Origin: Scilla litardierei
Lineage: Eukaryota > Streptophyta > Magnoliopsida > Asparagales > Asparagaceae
Reading direction: 5' to 3'
NCBI GenBank assembly: GCA_030789695.1
Contig: CM061139.1
Coordinates: forward strand, 108,288,837-108,352,836
DNA: 64,000 bases
Every line of letters begins with the position of its first letter. Position 1 is the first letter of the stretch. The translations under genes and the position numbers were made by a program. Shown one piece after another: positions 10,464-22,990 of the stretch. The notes beneath the pieces are model-generated. The model was given only the letters and a program-made list of their open reading frames with translations, was not told where the DNA came from and made no database searches.

Positions 10464-10760
10464 CTTTACAAGATGTGGTTCGTTGTATCGGGACACAATC
10501 ATCATTGAATGCTATTGATGTGATCCCGGTCTTTGGGGGATTTAGTCTAGTTTTCTTATATTCTTTACAATATGTGGTACGTTGTATCGGGACATAATCA
10601 ACAATGAATGCCTTTGATGTGATCCCGGATTTGGGGGGACTTAGTCTACTTTTCTTATAGTCTTTACAATATGTGGTACGTTGTATCGGGGCACAATTAG
10701 CAATGAATGCCTTTAATGTGATACCGGGTTTGGAGGGATTTGGTCTACTTTCATTATACG
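10464..10760 (-). repeat. Three 99-bp tandem repeats in copia LTR
   Basis: CTTTACA.. units start at 10464, 10563 and 10662, an exact 99-bp period, each containing GTTGTATCGGG and GATCCCGG. Because 99 is a multiple of three, the upstream minus-strand frame stays open through all three. They lie in LTR U3, where such repeats can act as enhancers; that role is inference. Confidence 0.9.
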
Positions 10761-10770
10761 CCCCCGCAAA
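10759..10770 (-). other. Polypurine tract of minus-strand copia fragment
   Basis: Minus-strand TTTGCGGGGGCG follows the RNase H reading frame and precedes the repeat-bearing LTR fragment. It gives the orientation (minus) and the approximate LTR start. Confidence 0.6.
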
Positions 10771-11544
10771 CTGATCGACAGAGATGACGAATATTTTAGC
10801 CCGTAGAAGTTCAAAACGATCCGCTGGGAGACTCTTGGTAAAGATGTCTACATGGTTGTCTTCGGTGGAGATGTGTCGCACTTGAATATTGCCCGATGTA
10901 GTTTGCTCTCTGATGACGTGGTAGTCGACTGTGAAGTGTTTGGTTCTGGAGTGAAACACCGGTTTAGAGGATAGGGAGATAGCCGATTTGTTATCACACC
11001 AGGTAAGCGGCTTATCTTGGAGATGAACATGTAGATCGGACAGTAGAAGTTGCAACCAGATAATCTCTTTATCAGTAAGCGAAAGAGACCAGTATTCAGA
11101 CTCCGTCGAGCTGTGGGAAATAGATGGTTGCTTCATAGCACTCCATGTGATTGTGTTCTTGTTAAGAAAGAGACAGAACACATTGATAGATCGTCGATCA
11201 GTCGGGTCTCCAGCCCAATCAGCGTCGGAGAAGGTGACGAGTGAAAGAGGGCTCGGACGAACAAGAATGCCATGAGTTGGTGACAAGATATCGCAATTTA
11301 CAAGCAATCCACTTTTTCAATACATCATAGATATATGAGACCACTGTAATAACATGTTTTTATTCACAACCAGGAGCCGTTAAAAATAAACTATATTTGT
11401 GACAAGTGAATATCAGAAGATAAAAATAGACGGTTCTTACTCCTCCCTCACAATTGTTTTATTATCCTAAATGAATAATCAGCTGAAACCCATTTATTTG
11501 CATGTGACATAATGAACATGCATAACAAAAAGACAAACTCAGTT

Positions 11545-13330
<1,786 letters not shown>

Positions 13331-13333
13331 AAA

Positions 13334-13690
13334 TATTGGAGTTGGCTCTAAAAACTCGTTGGTGTAAATATGTGTTTTAGTGAGAGTTTATCTGTAGTTT
13401 ACTTGTATCCCTAAAGAGACCATATAAATAGTCTCTTAGCTTTAGGGGTTTTAATCTTTGAGAGAAAAATAACCTAAATAGAAAGGAGGCTAGGGAAGAG
13501 AGAGTGCTTTGGAGAAGGAGAAGCAAAGGTTGGAGATTTATGTCTTAAATCCTTGTAAGGTGCTTTGGGAACTTCTATTAAAGCTTGGTATTCCTCGTTC
13601 ACATCTTGTTTTTTGTTTTTGTCTTGTTCTTTCTCTTTTGTTTTGAATATTGTTGTGCTTGGTTCTTTGAACAAGTCGGTGGAATCAATA
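13334..13690 (+). repeat. Copia 5' LTR
   Basis: It starts TATTGGAGTTGGCTCTAAAA and ends GGAATCAATA just before the primer-binding site. It matches 17977-18314 with indels, including about 15-20 bases (GAACAAGTCGGT region) missing from the 3' copy. Confidence 0.85.
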
Positions 13691-13692
13691 AT

Positions 13693-13704
13693 TAGTATCA
13701 GAGC
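13693..13704 (+). other. Primer-binding site, initiator tRNA-Met type
   Basis: TAGTATCAGAGC is one base off TGGTATCAGAGC, the usual copia site complementary to the 3' end of initiator tRNA-Met. It lies three bases after the 5' LTR. Confidence 0.85.
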
Positions 13705-13813
13705 TTGGGTTTATTCTTATTGCTACTCATTTGAAGCATTTTTGGTGAAGAAATTTCGTCAATTTTCGGGGTTGTGAGTTGTGAAATTTTGGTGCACACA
13801 AGGTGTTTGACAA

Positions 13814-16800
13814 ATGTCCTCTATGGGAACTTCCACTTTCGGTGGGGTTAAATTTGAAGTGGAGAAGTTTGATGTTCGTATCAACTTCGAATTATGGCAA
13901 ATAAGGGTAAGGAATGTTCTTATACAAAAAGGACGCAAAGTTGATTTGTTGGGAAAGACAAAGAAGTCGGAGAAGATCGTTGATGAAGAATGGGCTGATC
14001 TAGATGACAAGGCAGTGAGCACAATACAATTGTATCTCTCGGATGATGTTTTGTATAACGTTAGTGAAGAGGAAACGTCAAAGGATCTATGTGAAAAGCT
14101 TGAGAAGATTTACATGGGTAAGTCTTTATCAAATAAGCTACACTTGAAGAAGCAACTCTATGGTTTGAAGATAGAAGAAGACAAGGATGTGTTGGAACAC
14201 ATGAACATCTTTAATAGGATGATTTATGACCTCTTGAGGTTGGGTGTGAAGTTTGATGATGAAGCCACGTCTCTTTTGTTGTTGAGTTCTCTTCCGGACT
14301 CTCATGACCACTTTGTTACTACTCTATTGTATGTGAAAAAGATTCTCAAGTTTGAATAGGTGACCCAAGATATTATCTCGAATGCCACAAGGAAAAGATT
14401 CTCTAAGGGCGATTCCAATGTGGAATGTCTCCTAATCATACTGGAATCAAGTGATAGAGGTAGAAGCAAAGGAAGAGCCAAAAGCAAGACATACAACTCC
14501 CAGTCCAAGTCAAGGAGCAAGAAAGATGTTGCATGCTACTATGCAAGGGCAAAGGGCATTTCAAGAGAGATTGTAATGCGTGGTTAGCGCAAAGGGAGGG
14601 GAAGCAGTCGAAGGATGATTTGGCTTGTATGGCTTCCAAAGGTGAAGCAGTACTCTTCTCCATCTTTCAAGGTAAATCCTCAAATACAAGGATTTTAGAT
14701 TTCGGTTGTTCTTATCATATGTGTCCAAATCGAGAATGGTTTGACACGTATGAGGCCGTTGATGGTGGTTCGGTGTTGATGGAAAATGATACACCGTGTA
14801 AGACAATAGGAATGTGAACTATAAAGATCAAGATGCATGATATCGTGGTCCATACATTGGGAGGAGTTAGACATGTGCCGGTACTTAAGAAGAATCTCAT
14901 TTCTTTGGGCATGCTTGAAGCAAAGGGATGCACTTTCAATGAAAAGGACGCTATTTTCAAGGTGTCGAAAGGGTTATTGGTATTAATGAAGGGTATAAGA
15001 GTGGGCAATAATCTTTACAAGCTTGTGGGTGACACTATTTTGGGTGGAGCCTCAATCTCCACAATGGAGAAAGAGAATGATTGTGATGAATGTAGATTGT
15101 GGCATATGCGGTTGGGACACATGAGTGAGAAGGGCATATGTGAAATTCACAAGAGAAATTTATTGAAAGGAATGAAGACATGCAAGCTCGACTTATGCAG
15201 GTTCTGTTTGGCAGATAAACAAAGGAAGGTGTCTTTCAATACTACAAAGGTAGAATGTAAGAGCAACGGCATTCTTGACTACATTCACTCCGATGTGTGG
15301 GACCGAGCCCGATTGTGTCAAAAGGCGGAGCTTCCTACTTTGTGACATTCATTGATGACTTCTCAAGGCAAGTTTGGGTGTATTTTATGAAACAAAAGTT
15401 CGAGTTCTTCTCCAAGTTCAAGGAGTGAAAGGCGGAAGTTGAAAACCAAATGGGAAGAAAAGTGAAGCGCTTGAGAAGTGACATTGGGGTGAATATCGAG
15501 ATAGAAAGTTTCAATAATTTTACAAAGATAAAGAGATTAAAAGGGATTTCACCATAGCAAAGAATCCTCAACAAAATGGCATGGCCTAGAGGATGAATAG
15601 AACTCTCCTGGAGAGGGCTAGGTGCATGAGGCTTCATGCAGGGTTGCCAAAGTATTTTTGGACAGAGGCGGTTAACCATGCATGCTATGTGGTGAATATA
15701 TCACCTTTGAATGCTCTTAACCTCTAGGTGGCCGAAGAGGTATGGAGTGGCAAGGAAGTGGACTATACTCTTCTAAAGGTGTTTGGGTACCTGGCGTATG
15801 CACATGTTCCACGTGATGAAAGGTCAAAGCTTGATGCCAAGTCACATAAATGCATTTTCCTCGATTTTGAAAAGAGAGTGAAGGGGTACAAGCTTTGGGA
15901 TCCTGTATATCGGAAGAAATTGACTAGTAGAGATGCGGTCTTTGATGAAGCTTCTATTTTATCAAAGGATCTTGAAGATCAACACGATTGTGATGGCAAA
16001 GGAAATAATGTGGTCGAAGAAGTCTCATTCGAATTGGATGACTTGGGAAGAACTTAAACTTCACAATGGGAAGAGGAGAGTTCAAGCCATGGTCCAGAGC
16101 AAGAGAGCCCTCAAGAGAGCCATATAGCATTGCTCAAAGGAGGGTGAGAAGGACCACAAAGCCACCTAATATGCTTGGATGGGAGCAAACGGAAGAGGTG
16201 CACTATGCTCTTGCCATTAGCGGTGGTGAGCCCGGTTCATTTCAAGAGGTTATGGATTCACATGAAAGAAGCGAATGGTTAGAGGCAATGGTGGATAAGA
16301 TGAAATATCTCCACAAGAATTCCATGTAGGAGTTGGTGCCGAAACCAAAGGATTGTAAATCGATGGCTTACAGTGGATCTATAGGGTGAAGGAGCCTTTG
16401 AATGAAAAGGAGAAACCAATTTTCAAAGCAAGGCTGGTAGCGAAAGGGTATTCACAAAAGGTGGGGGTGGACTATGATGAGATTTTCTTCCCAGTTGTGA
16501 AGCACGCTTCTATTAAGGTACTCTTAGTTATGGTGATGAAGTTCAACATAGAGCTTGAACAACTTGAAGTAAAAACGGCCTTTCTTCATTGTGAGTTGGG
16601 GAAAACTATTTACATGTCACAACCGGAAGGGTTTGTAGAAGTGGGCAAAGAAGACTTTGTGTGCCAATTGAAGAAGTCTCTCTATAGACTCAAGCAATCA
16701 CTAAGACAATGGTACAAACGCTTCGGCTCCTTAATGTTGCACATTGGATACTCAAGTAGTGAGTATGATTGTTGTGTGTACTACAAGGTTCTTGATGATG

Positions 16801-17839
16801 GGTCTCCCATCATGCTTCTTCTCTATGTGGATGACATGATAATTGCATGCAAGCACATGTCAATGGTGGATGAGCTCAAATCTAAGTTGAGCCATGAGTT
16901 TGACATGAAAGACATTGGGGTGGCTACTAAGATTTTGGGCATGGAGATAAAGAGAGATAGAGATGCCGAAAAGTTGTGGTTGTGACAAAAGAGGTATGTC
17001 TCTAAAGTGGTGGAGAGGTATGACATAATGGATGTGAAACCGGTTGTTACACTACTTGCTTCTCATTTTTCTTTAAGCAAAGAGCAATGTCCAAAGACGG
17101 TGGAGGAAATTGAGACGATGAAAGCGGTACTGTTTGCAAATGTGGTTGGATGCTTGATGTATGCCATGATATGCACACGGCCGGATATAGCCCAAGTGGT
17201 TGGTGTAGTTTGCAAATACATGTCAAATCTAGAAAAAGAGTATTGGAATGCGGTGAAGTGTATTTTAAAGGTATTTTAAGGGCACCAATGAGTTGAGTAT
17301 CATGTTTGAGAAGAAAGTTGACTCAAATATTGTAGTGGAATATGTTGATGCGGATTATGCAGGAGATCTTGACAAGAGGAGGTCTACTATCGGGTATGTC
17401 TTCAAACTTGCTAGTGGTCCAATTTCTTGGAGATCGGTGCTACAATCCACGATGGCATTAAATACTACGGAGGTCGAGTACATTACTATCCACGATGGCA
17501 TTAAATACTACGGAGGTCGAGTACATTACAATCATGGAGGCTTCCAAGAAAGACATTTGGTTGTGGGGTTTGGTGAATGAACTTGGGTTGGATCAAGAGA
17601 ACATCCAAATATTCTCGGATAGTCAAAGTGCAATTTGCTTGACCAAGAATCACGTCTATCACGCAAGGACAAAACACATTACAGTGATGTATCATAGAGA
17701 TCGTGATTGGGTTGATGATGGTGAGATCTCTATGGAGAAGGTGCACACCAACGAGAATGCGACGGATGTATTTACCAAGCCGGAGACTAGGGAGAAGTTT
17801 AGGCATTGTTTAGACTTGATCAATATCTCATTGTGTTAG
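13814..17839 (+). pseudogene. Copia gag-pol polyprotein, multiply broken
   Basis: Gag (13814-14359) has a UBN2-type domain (FELWQIRVRNVL..KLEKIYMGKSL..LLLLSSLP). A CCHC remnant (CKGKGHFKRDC, near 14542) follows. Protease has LDFGCSYHMCP, with FG for the usual catalytic DSG-like triad (Ser to Phe). GAG-pre-integrase has LWHMRLGHMSEKGICEIHKR then CRFCLADKQRK. Integrase is fragmentary. RT has YDEIFFPVVKHASIKVLL and the YVDD box at 16824-16835. RNase H has YVDADYAGDLDKRRSTIGYV and DSQSAICLTKNHVYHARTKH. At least seven stops or frameshifts interrupt it. The order protease-integrase-RT-RNase H defines Ty1/copia. No activity is possible from this copy. Confidence 0.92.
17446..17531 (+). repeat. 43-bp tandem duplication in RNase H
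   Basis: TCCACGATGGCATTAAATAC.. is repeated at 17446 and 17489 with a 43-bp period. As 43 is not a multiple of three, it shifts the RNase H frame and alone would inactivate the enzyme. Confidence 0.92.
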
Positions 17840-17976
17840 AGATGTGGAGGAGTGCCTCTCCTCTTGAGGATGAAGGTGTGGTTGTGGTGGGTGGTTGGAC
17901 TGCCATGGTTTAGGTGTATGTGACACCTTGTTGATCTTCATGGGACGTGGAGGAGTTTTCTCGCCATGGTGGAGAT

Positions 17977-18314
17977 TGTTGGAGTTTGCTCTAAAAACTC
18001 CTTGTTATAAATATATGTCTTAGTGAGGGGCATATTTGTCCTTTATTTGTATCCCTAAGAATACCACATAAATAGTCTTTTATCTTTAGGGGTTTTCATC
18101 TTTGAGAGAAAAATAACCTATAGAGAAATGAGGCAATGGAAGAGAGAGGGGTTTGGAGAAGGAGAAGCAAGGGTTGAGGATTTATGTCTTAAATCCTTGT
18201 AAGGTGCTGTGAGAACTTCTAATAAAGCCTGTTATTCCTCTTCCACATCTTGTTCTTTGACTTGTTCTTTCTCTTTTGTCCTGGATATTGTTGTGATTGG
18301 CTATGGAATCAACA
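17977..18314 (+). repeat. Copia 3' LTR
   Basis: It begins TGTTGGAGTTTGCTCTAAAA after the purine tract GGTGGAGAT (17968-17976) and ends GGAATCAACA. The TIR TGTTG/CAACA is intact here. Confidence 0.85.
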
Positions 18315-20461
18315 AATACTGCACAAATAAGGGCTCTTGTGGTGATTCTAACAAGTGCAATAATCAATGCCTATATGGTCAAATGTGTTACTTTTGCCAT
18401 ATTGTGGGTTACTTGGTTGGAGAATGCCTAAGAAGTTAGGGAGCCAGTGACAGGCGAGGGGCATCAGGAGACCGTTGCCTTATATGTCGGTTAACATAAG
18501 TGGTTTCTACACGTCCTTGGCCTAAGATATTCGTCATGCATGATGAGGAGATGACGGAGAACTGTCATAGACTGAGGGCCACTCTATGCTTTCTTTCACA
18601 CCATAGAAGAGATCATATAGTGGATGAGATCGTTACCGAGCTTAAGCAATTCATCAACTCGCAGAGTGGAAGAAATTGAGATTGGTCCAGCTGTGTGCTG
18701 ATATCCTTTTTAGTTTGTTCATCGATGAAGTGTACATGTCGACTTCCTCTCCCATAGGACTAACCCTTGCCATCAACAAGAATGCATGGTTAGGTCTCAT
18801 CGTTGGATTGGAGAAGAGGTACTTTAGTTTCCAATTCTTTGTGTGGGTTAACGTTTGAGGGTTGCCACTTGCGTGTTACATGAAAATGGGATCTTCAAAC
18901 TCATGTCCAAATTCATCCATTTGATCAATGTTGATCCCGACGCTATACCATGGAACTAATCAGAGACGACCCAAATTACGATTGGTTGTGAAGGGAAGGA
19001 CATACCCTATGCTATGTATGACATGATTAGCTCCTATAGTTACTCAGGTAACATCAAAGATTAAGAGATCTAGAAGGGCTTTACAAGCACTACCTCCACC
19101 TCTATTGATGGCCATGAAAAGGCCGGCCGTTGTCAAGAGAATTTGAAGGAAAAGTAGTAGTGTGCATGAGGAAGCCAATTTGTCTTTTAGGCCATCAGAC
19201 TAGAATCGAGTTGGAACCATGATCCATCCGATCATCCTGCTAGCGTCTATCTAATCATTGTCATTCTCCATTTGACTGTGTAGGAAGAGAATTCTTCTAT
19301 CGTGTCTAAGTTTTTTGACATTCATCATACCATTAAAATCTAAGTGAAGTCAACTAACTGGTTATTCAACAGACAGTTGTAAATAAGAGGGCGACATTGA
19401 CAGCAACCTAACCCTCGAGCACATCATTGACCAATCACGCTCCCTTTATTTCAAATTAGAAGAAACTATTAGTCTTACCATTGGGACCTAGGCCAACTAT
19501 TTTATGTGGATTGGCTATTCCGTTAGCATGTCCCGTGTCAACCAATTCTAAGCTTAACCCAATAGAGTTTATATCGTATGACCTAAGGATATGCAAGTTT
19601 CTATCAAGGATTGAACTCAATGTGGCTATATTTGTAGCCACATATCTTGGATGGAGATTTAGCTAGTCCATGTCATAGGATCATATGTTGATTAAGAGGT
19701 GATCACATAAGCACTATATGTTTCCATAAAGGGTCAATTACATACATGTATAGGCTATATTCTATCCCAATCATGATTTTTAGTGCAGTTTACATGCCGA
19801 TTTCCCTTTCCCCAATTGTTCCATCCATGTGGCAAAAAAAGAAGGCCCAAATTACAGCCATCCACACCACACAGGACTTAGTTAAACCATTGATTATCAT
19901 TTGGGAATCGCTAACAACAACTAGCAATGATCTATATCATCTCTTATGTGAGGATGGGGAAGTAGGGGGTGGTGCAAGTCCTTAACTATAACCAATTGTC
20001 AGATGATGATACTAACTTTATCGTAAATACGATTTGAATTACTAACATTGATTTGCCAGGGAAACCTATGGCAAGCATACCTCATGCTTCTTCTTTGGTC
20101 TTGGTAGCTGATCAAATATATGGCAAAGCCTCTTTTATTGGCCATAAGAGAAATAGCGGGAGACATGCATCAAAGGAGGAGGCAAGTAGTATATTATAGG
20201 TGACATCCTCGATAAAGTGGCAAAATGTGTATAAGCTCAATACTCCATGGCTATTTATATTCACTCTATTAAGTCTGTTCCTAATTATATCCTTAGAATT
20301 ACATCTTTATGTAACCTTCCTTTAATAGAAGGTCTCAAGAATATAGCACATGTCATTTGAGTAGCCATGTCATGTAAGTAGCTAAGGGTTCACCATAGGG
20401 ACCCAATGTGGGCCGTACCTTGGGGGATGTTTGCCTACATGTGTTGTTTATGTGTAATATA
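18315..20461 (+). other. Probable LINE ORF1-side remnant, otherwise unassigned
   Basis: A zinc-knuckle-like string CYFCHIVGYLVGEC (18386-18427, plus strand; pattern CX2CX4HX4C with His changed to Tyr) lies near the left end. The large copia derivative at 20462 interrupts this stretch and LINE ORF2 sequence resumes on its far side at 38887. The simplest reading is one LINE with ORF1 here and ORF2 there. The rest (18440-20461) has only short ORFs with no recognisable motif. Confidence 0.4.
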
Positions 20462-22990
20462 TGAAGGGTTTTCTAGGACCCTTAGGGCATAAAAAACTCT
20501 ATTACTGTCCTAGGTCGGACGGAACATAGACATGAAAATACGCAGCGGAAGAATAAACAAGTTAATCTAATTGACATGCAGTTAAACAATTTAACTTAGC
20601 ACTAAGGTGCAAGACCCTTAGCCAAGATCTATGCCGACTCGGGATGGATCTGACCATCCCAAGAAGGATCTAACCTACTGCGATTAAATTAAACAAATGC
20701 TTATAAAACACATACCCGGAATCTCAACCCTGGGACAGGCGAGATGTTCCGCACCATCTTCCGAGCCGCTCCCCGTCCCACGCCGAGCCGCTCCTCGAAC
20801 CACTCCACGAACCGCTCCGCATCTCGAGGCAAGCAATTCTCGTGTCACCGAGCCAACCACGTGCCGAAGAAAGTTTCACGCGAGTGGAAGCCTTCGCCAA
20901 GATTTCGAATCCGAATCTGAACTCCTTTGTAGCTTTGCTAGAGCCCTCAGGAGTAAGGCAGGAATATAAGGAGATAGAGAATATTAATTTAAGCCTAGAT
21001 CCGAGTATGCTCCAACATTTACGAGAGCCGCTCAGATCTAGAGCTTGAGATGAGTTTGGAGGAAGGGAGGAGGCCCCTATTTATATAGGCGGTAGACTCT
21101 CCCCTTTTCCGCACAACCGATGTGGGACTATTAAATTAGAGTTAATTAAATCAAGTTAGTTTGCTCTTCACAAAGTGCAAACTTCCGTGAATTTTAACTC
21201 ACTCACCGTTGAGCTTCATGATTGATACAACCTATCAATACGAAGGGCGTTCAACGGTGAACGCAAAGGAAAAAAACGGTTCATCAATCGGAGTTTGTTT
21301 GACGCTCCAATTGATTGCCCAAATTTCAGCCTAAGGCTTGGTTTTCGCAAAAACTGAGCCGTCAAAAATTGTACTGCATAGGTTTCAGAAAACCTGCTCG
21401 CAGGGCCCACCAGGCCAGCTGGGCGAGCCTAGACTAGGCCAGAACCTAGTCTGGGTGCGCCCAGACTGGGGGCCTGGCCCAGGCTTGGCCAGGCTCCCAG
21501 GGCGCCTGGGCCCGCCTGGGCTCAGGCCCAGGTGCACAGGCCCAGGCACCTGGGCGCCTGGGCGCTGGCAGGGCCCGGGCGCCTGGGCCTGGGCCGGGTG
21601 CCCAGGCCCATGCGGGCTTGGCGTCCTACCTTTACTGGGCCTGACCAGTAATCCAGGCCAGACCCAGTCTGGCCTGGGCAGCCTGGTCTGGCCTGGTCTG
21701 ATCCATTGAACTCTTTTGGGCATAACTTGGGCATTTAGCGTCTGATTTGGACGCCGTTCGAACCTGGGCGTATACCAGGACATTCCCGTCTTACCCGTGA
21801 ACTTTTCCTTGCGTTTATTGTCATTAAATATGGTCTTAAACTATTTAAGACACATTTAATCTCTTTTGCATCATATGTAAATTAGTGTCCTATCTAAGCT
21901 TAAATTATCATATTGCATCAAATGCAATTATTCCATCCCTTGCATCAAAATGCAAAATATTCTCCCTAACTAATTTCTACCTATTACTAGACGAAGGTCG
22001 CACTCTGTGTGTGACCCTACGGCCTGACCCTACTACAGGTTGGCCTCGAAGCCCTATACGGCGGTGGCCAAAAGCAGTGGCTGCCGTCCCTGTTTCAGAA
22101 TCATCATAATGTGGTTAGCTCATCAACATGAGAATTGTCGGGACCACCCTGACCGTATCTGTGATGAGTTTCGTAGTTATAGTCTCTTCGTCTAAGCTAT
22201 GTCGTGTAGATCAAGTTTAGGGTACGGTCAAACTGTCAACCCCAATAATGTGACTCTGGTTAGTTTCTATCGATCTTTAGTCAACTAATGTTGGACTTCT
22301 TCCAACATACTCTGCGCAGAGATTTTACTAAAGATCGAACTAACTCTACGACACTAACTCCCATTGACCGGGAGAGACGAATACTCTCTTGGTCATTAAT
22401 CTCCTCGTACGCTTCAATGACACCCAATTAAAGACCTTTTGACAAGCCTAGCCTCGAAGCTAGGTCAGTGATCTGAGTGACACTATTCACGCACAGGTTC
22501 GTAAATTGACCTCAAGTTAAAAGACCAACTTGCCTATCATCATTTAGAGTTATCATTGACAGATTGGTCAATATAACCATATGATACTCTTGTGGATCGT
22601 TCAGTGAACTCATTCTCTAATGAGCACCTGTGTCTCGTCTCCGACTTCGCCAAGTCGAACGATCATGAGATCATCGCCACCGCTTAACGGTGAAGACTAA
22701 GACACAATGGTCTATCCGATGTTTCGATATCCTTGTCTCGATGCATCTACGACCACGAACCCTTTTAGACTTATGCTACAGACGGTCAAACATTTCTCCA
22801 TGATCAAGATACTCATCTCGATACATGTTTGACCTTGCATAAAGTCTCCGGACTTTACCTAAGTTAATATCTAATGTTTACTACATTATAACTTAGATAA
22901 ATTATTACCAAACAGCTTACTGTTATTTCGAACAAGATGTTTTGCTATTCACACATAGATAAATAGCCTCGAGGGCATCATTCCTCTACA
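20462..22990 (-). repeat. 3' LTR of minus-strand copia derivative
   Basis: 2529 bp. Minus-strand TATA (TATATAAATAGG) lies at 21077-21090. Upstream of it, at 21404-21640, is a GC-rich zone built of CCTGGGC/GCCCAGG inverted words. It is preceded on the minus strand by the purine tract GTGGGAGA. ORFs in both strands across the GC zone are products of composition. Confidence 0.85.
21404..21640. repeat. GC-rich CCTGGGC inverted-repeat cassette
   Basis: CCTGGGC and GCCCAGG words alternate densely, able to form many alternative hairpins. It occupies the same LTR position as the seven-hairpin cassette of the related element (45186-45404), but the sequence differs. The other LTR of this element (27485-27682) has a shorter version, so the cassette has gained or lost pieces since insertion. 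Confidence 0.75.

Larger units (their letters stand above)
10376..11307 (-). pseudogene. Ty1/copia RNase H C-terminus plus 3' LTR fragment
   Basis: The minus-strand frame from 11307 carries copia RNase H landmarks: FSDADWAGDPTDRRS, WSAMKQPSISHSSTESEYWSL, CDNKSAISLSSKPVFHSRTKH and VDIFTKSLPADRFELL. It then reads without a stop into LTR sequence to 10396. A purine tract (minus TTTGCGGGGGCG, 10759-10770) marks the LTR border, so residues after it are not a natural protein end. Gag, protease, integrase and RT are absent: the piece is the 3' end of a truncated element. Confidence 0.85.
13334..18314 (+). mobile_element. Degenerate Ty1/copia retrotransposon with both LTRs
   Basis: LTR (13334-13690), primer-binding site, gag-pol remnants in copia order (gag, protease, integrase, RT, RNase H) and 3' LTR (17977-18314). 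The ends fit TGTTG...CAACA, but the 5' copy is mutated to TATTG. With the LTR taken as starting TTGGAG, AAATA flanks both sides (13331-13335 and 18314-18318), a possible target duplication; the exact border is ambiguous by two bases. LTR divergence plus many stops mean an old, inactive copy. Confidence 0.9.

Noticed and set aside
21338..21783. Gly/Pro/Trp-rich ORFs on both strands
   Set aside because: Same reason: CCTGGGC inverted repeats in an LTR, not a gene.
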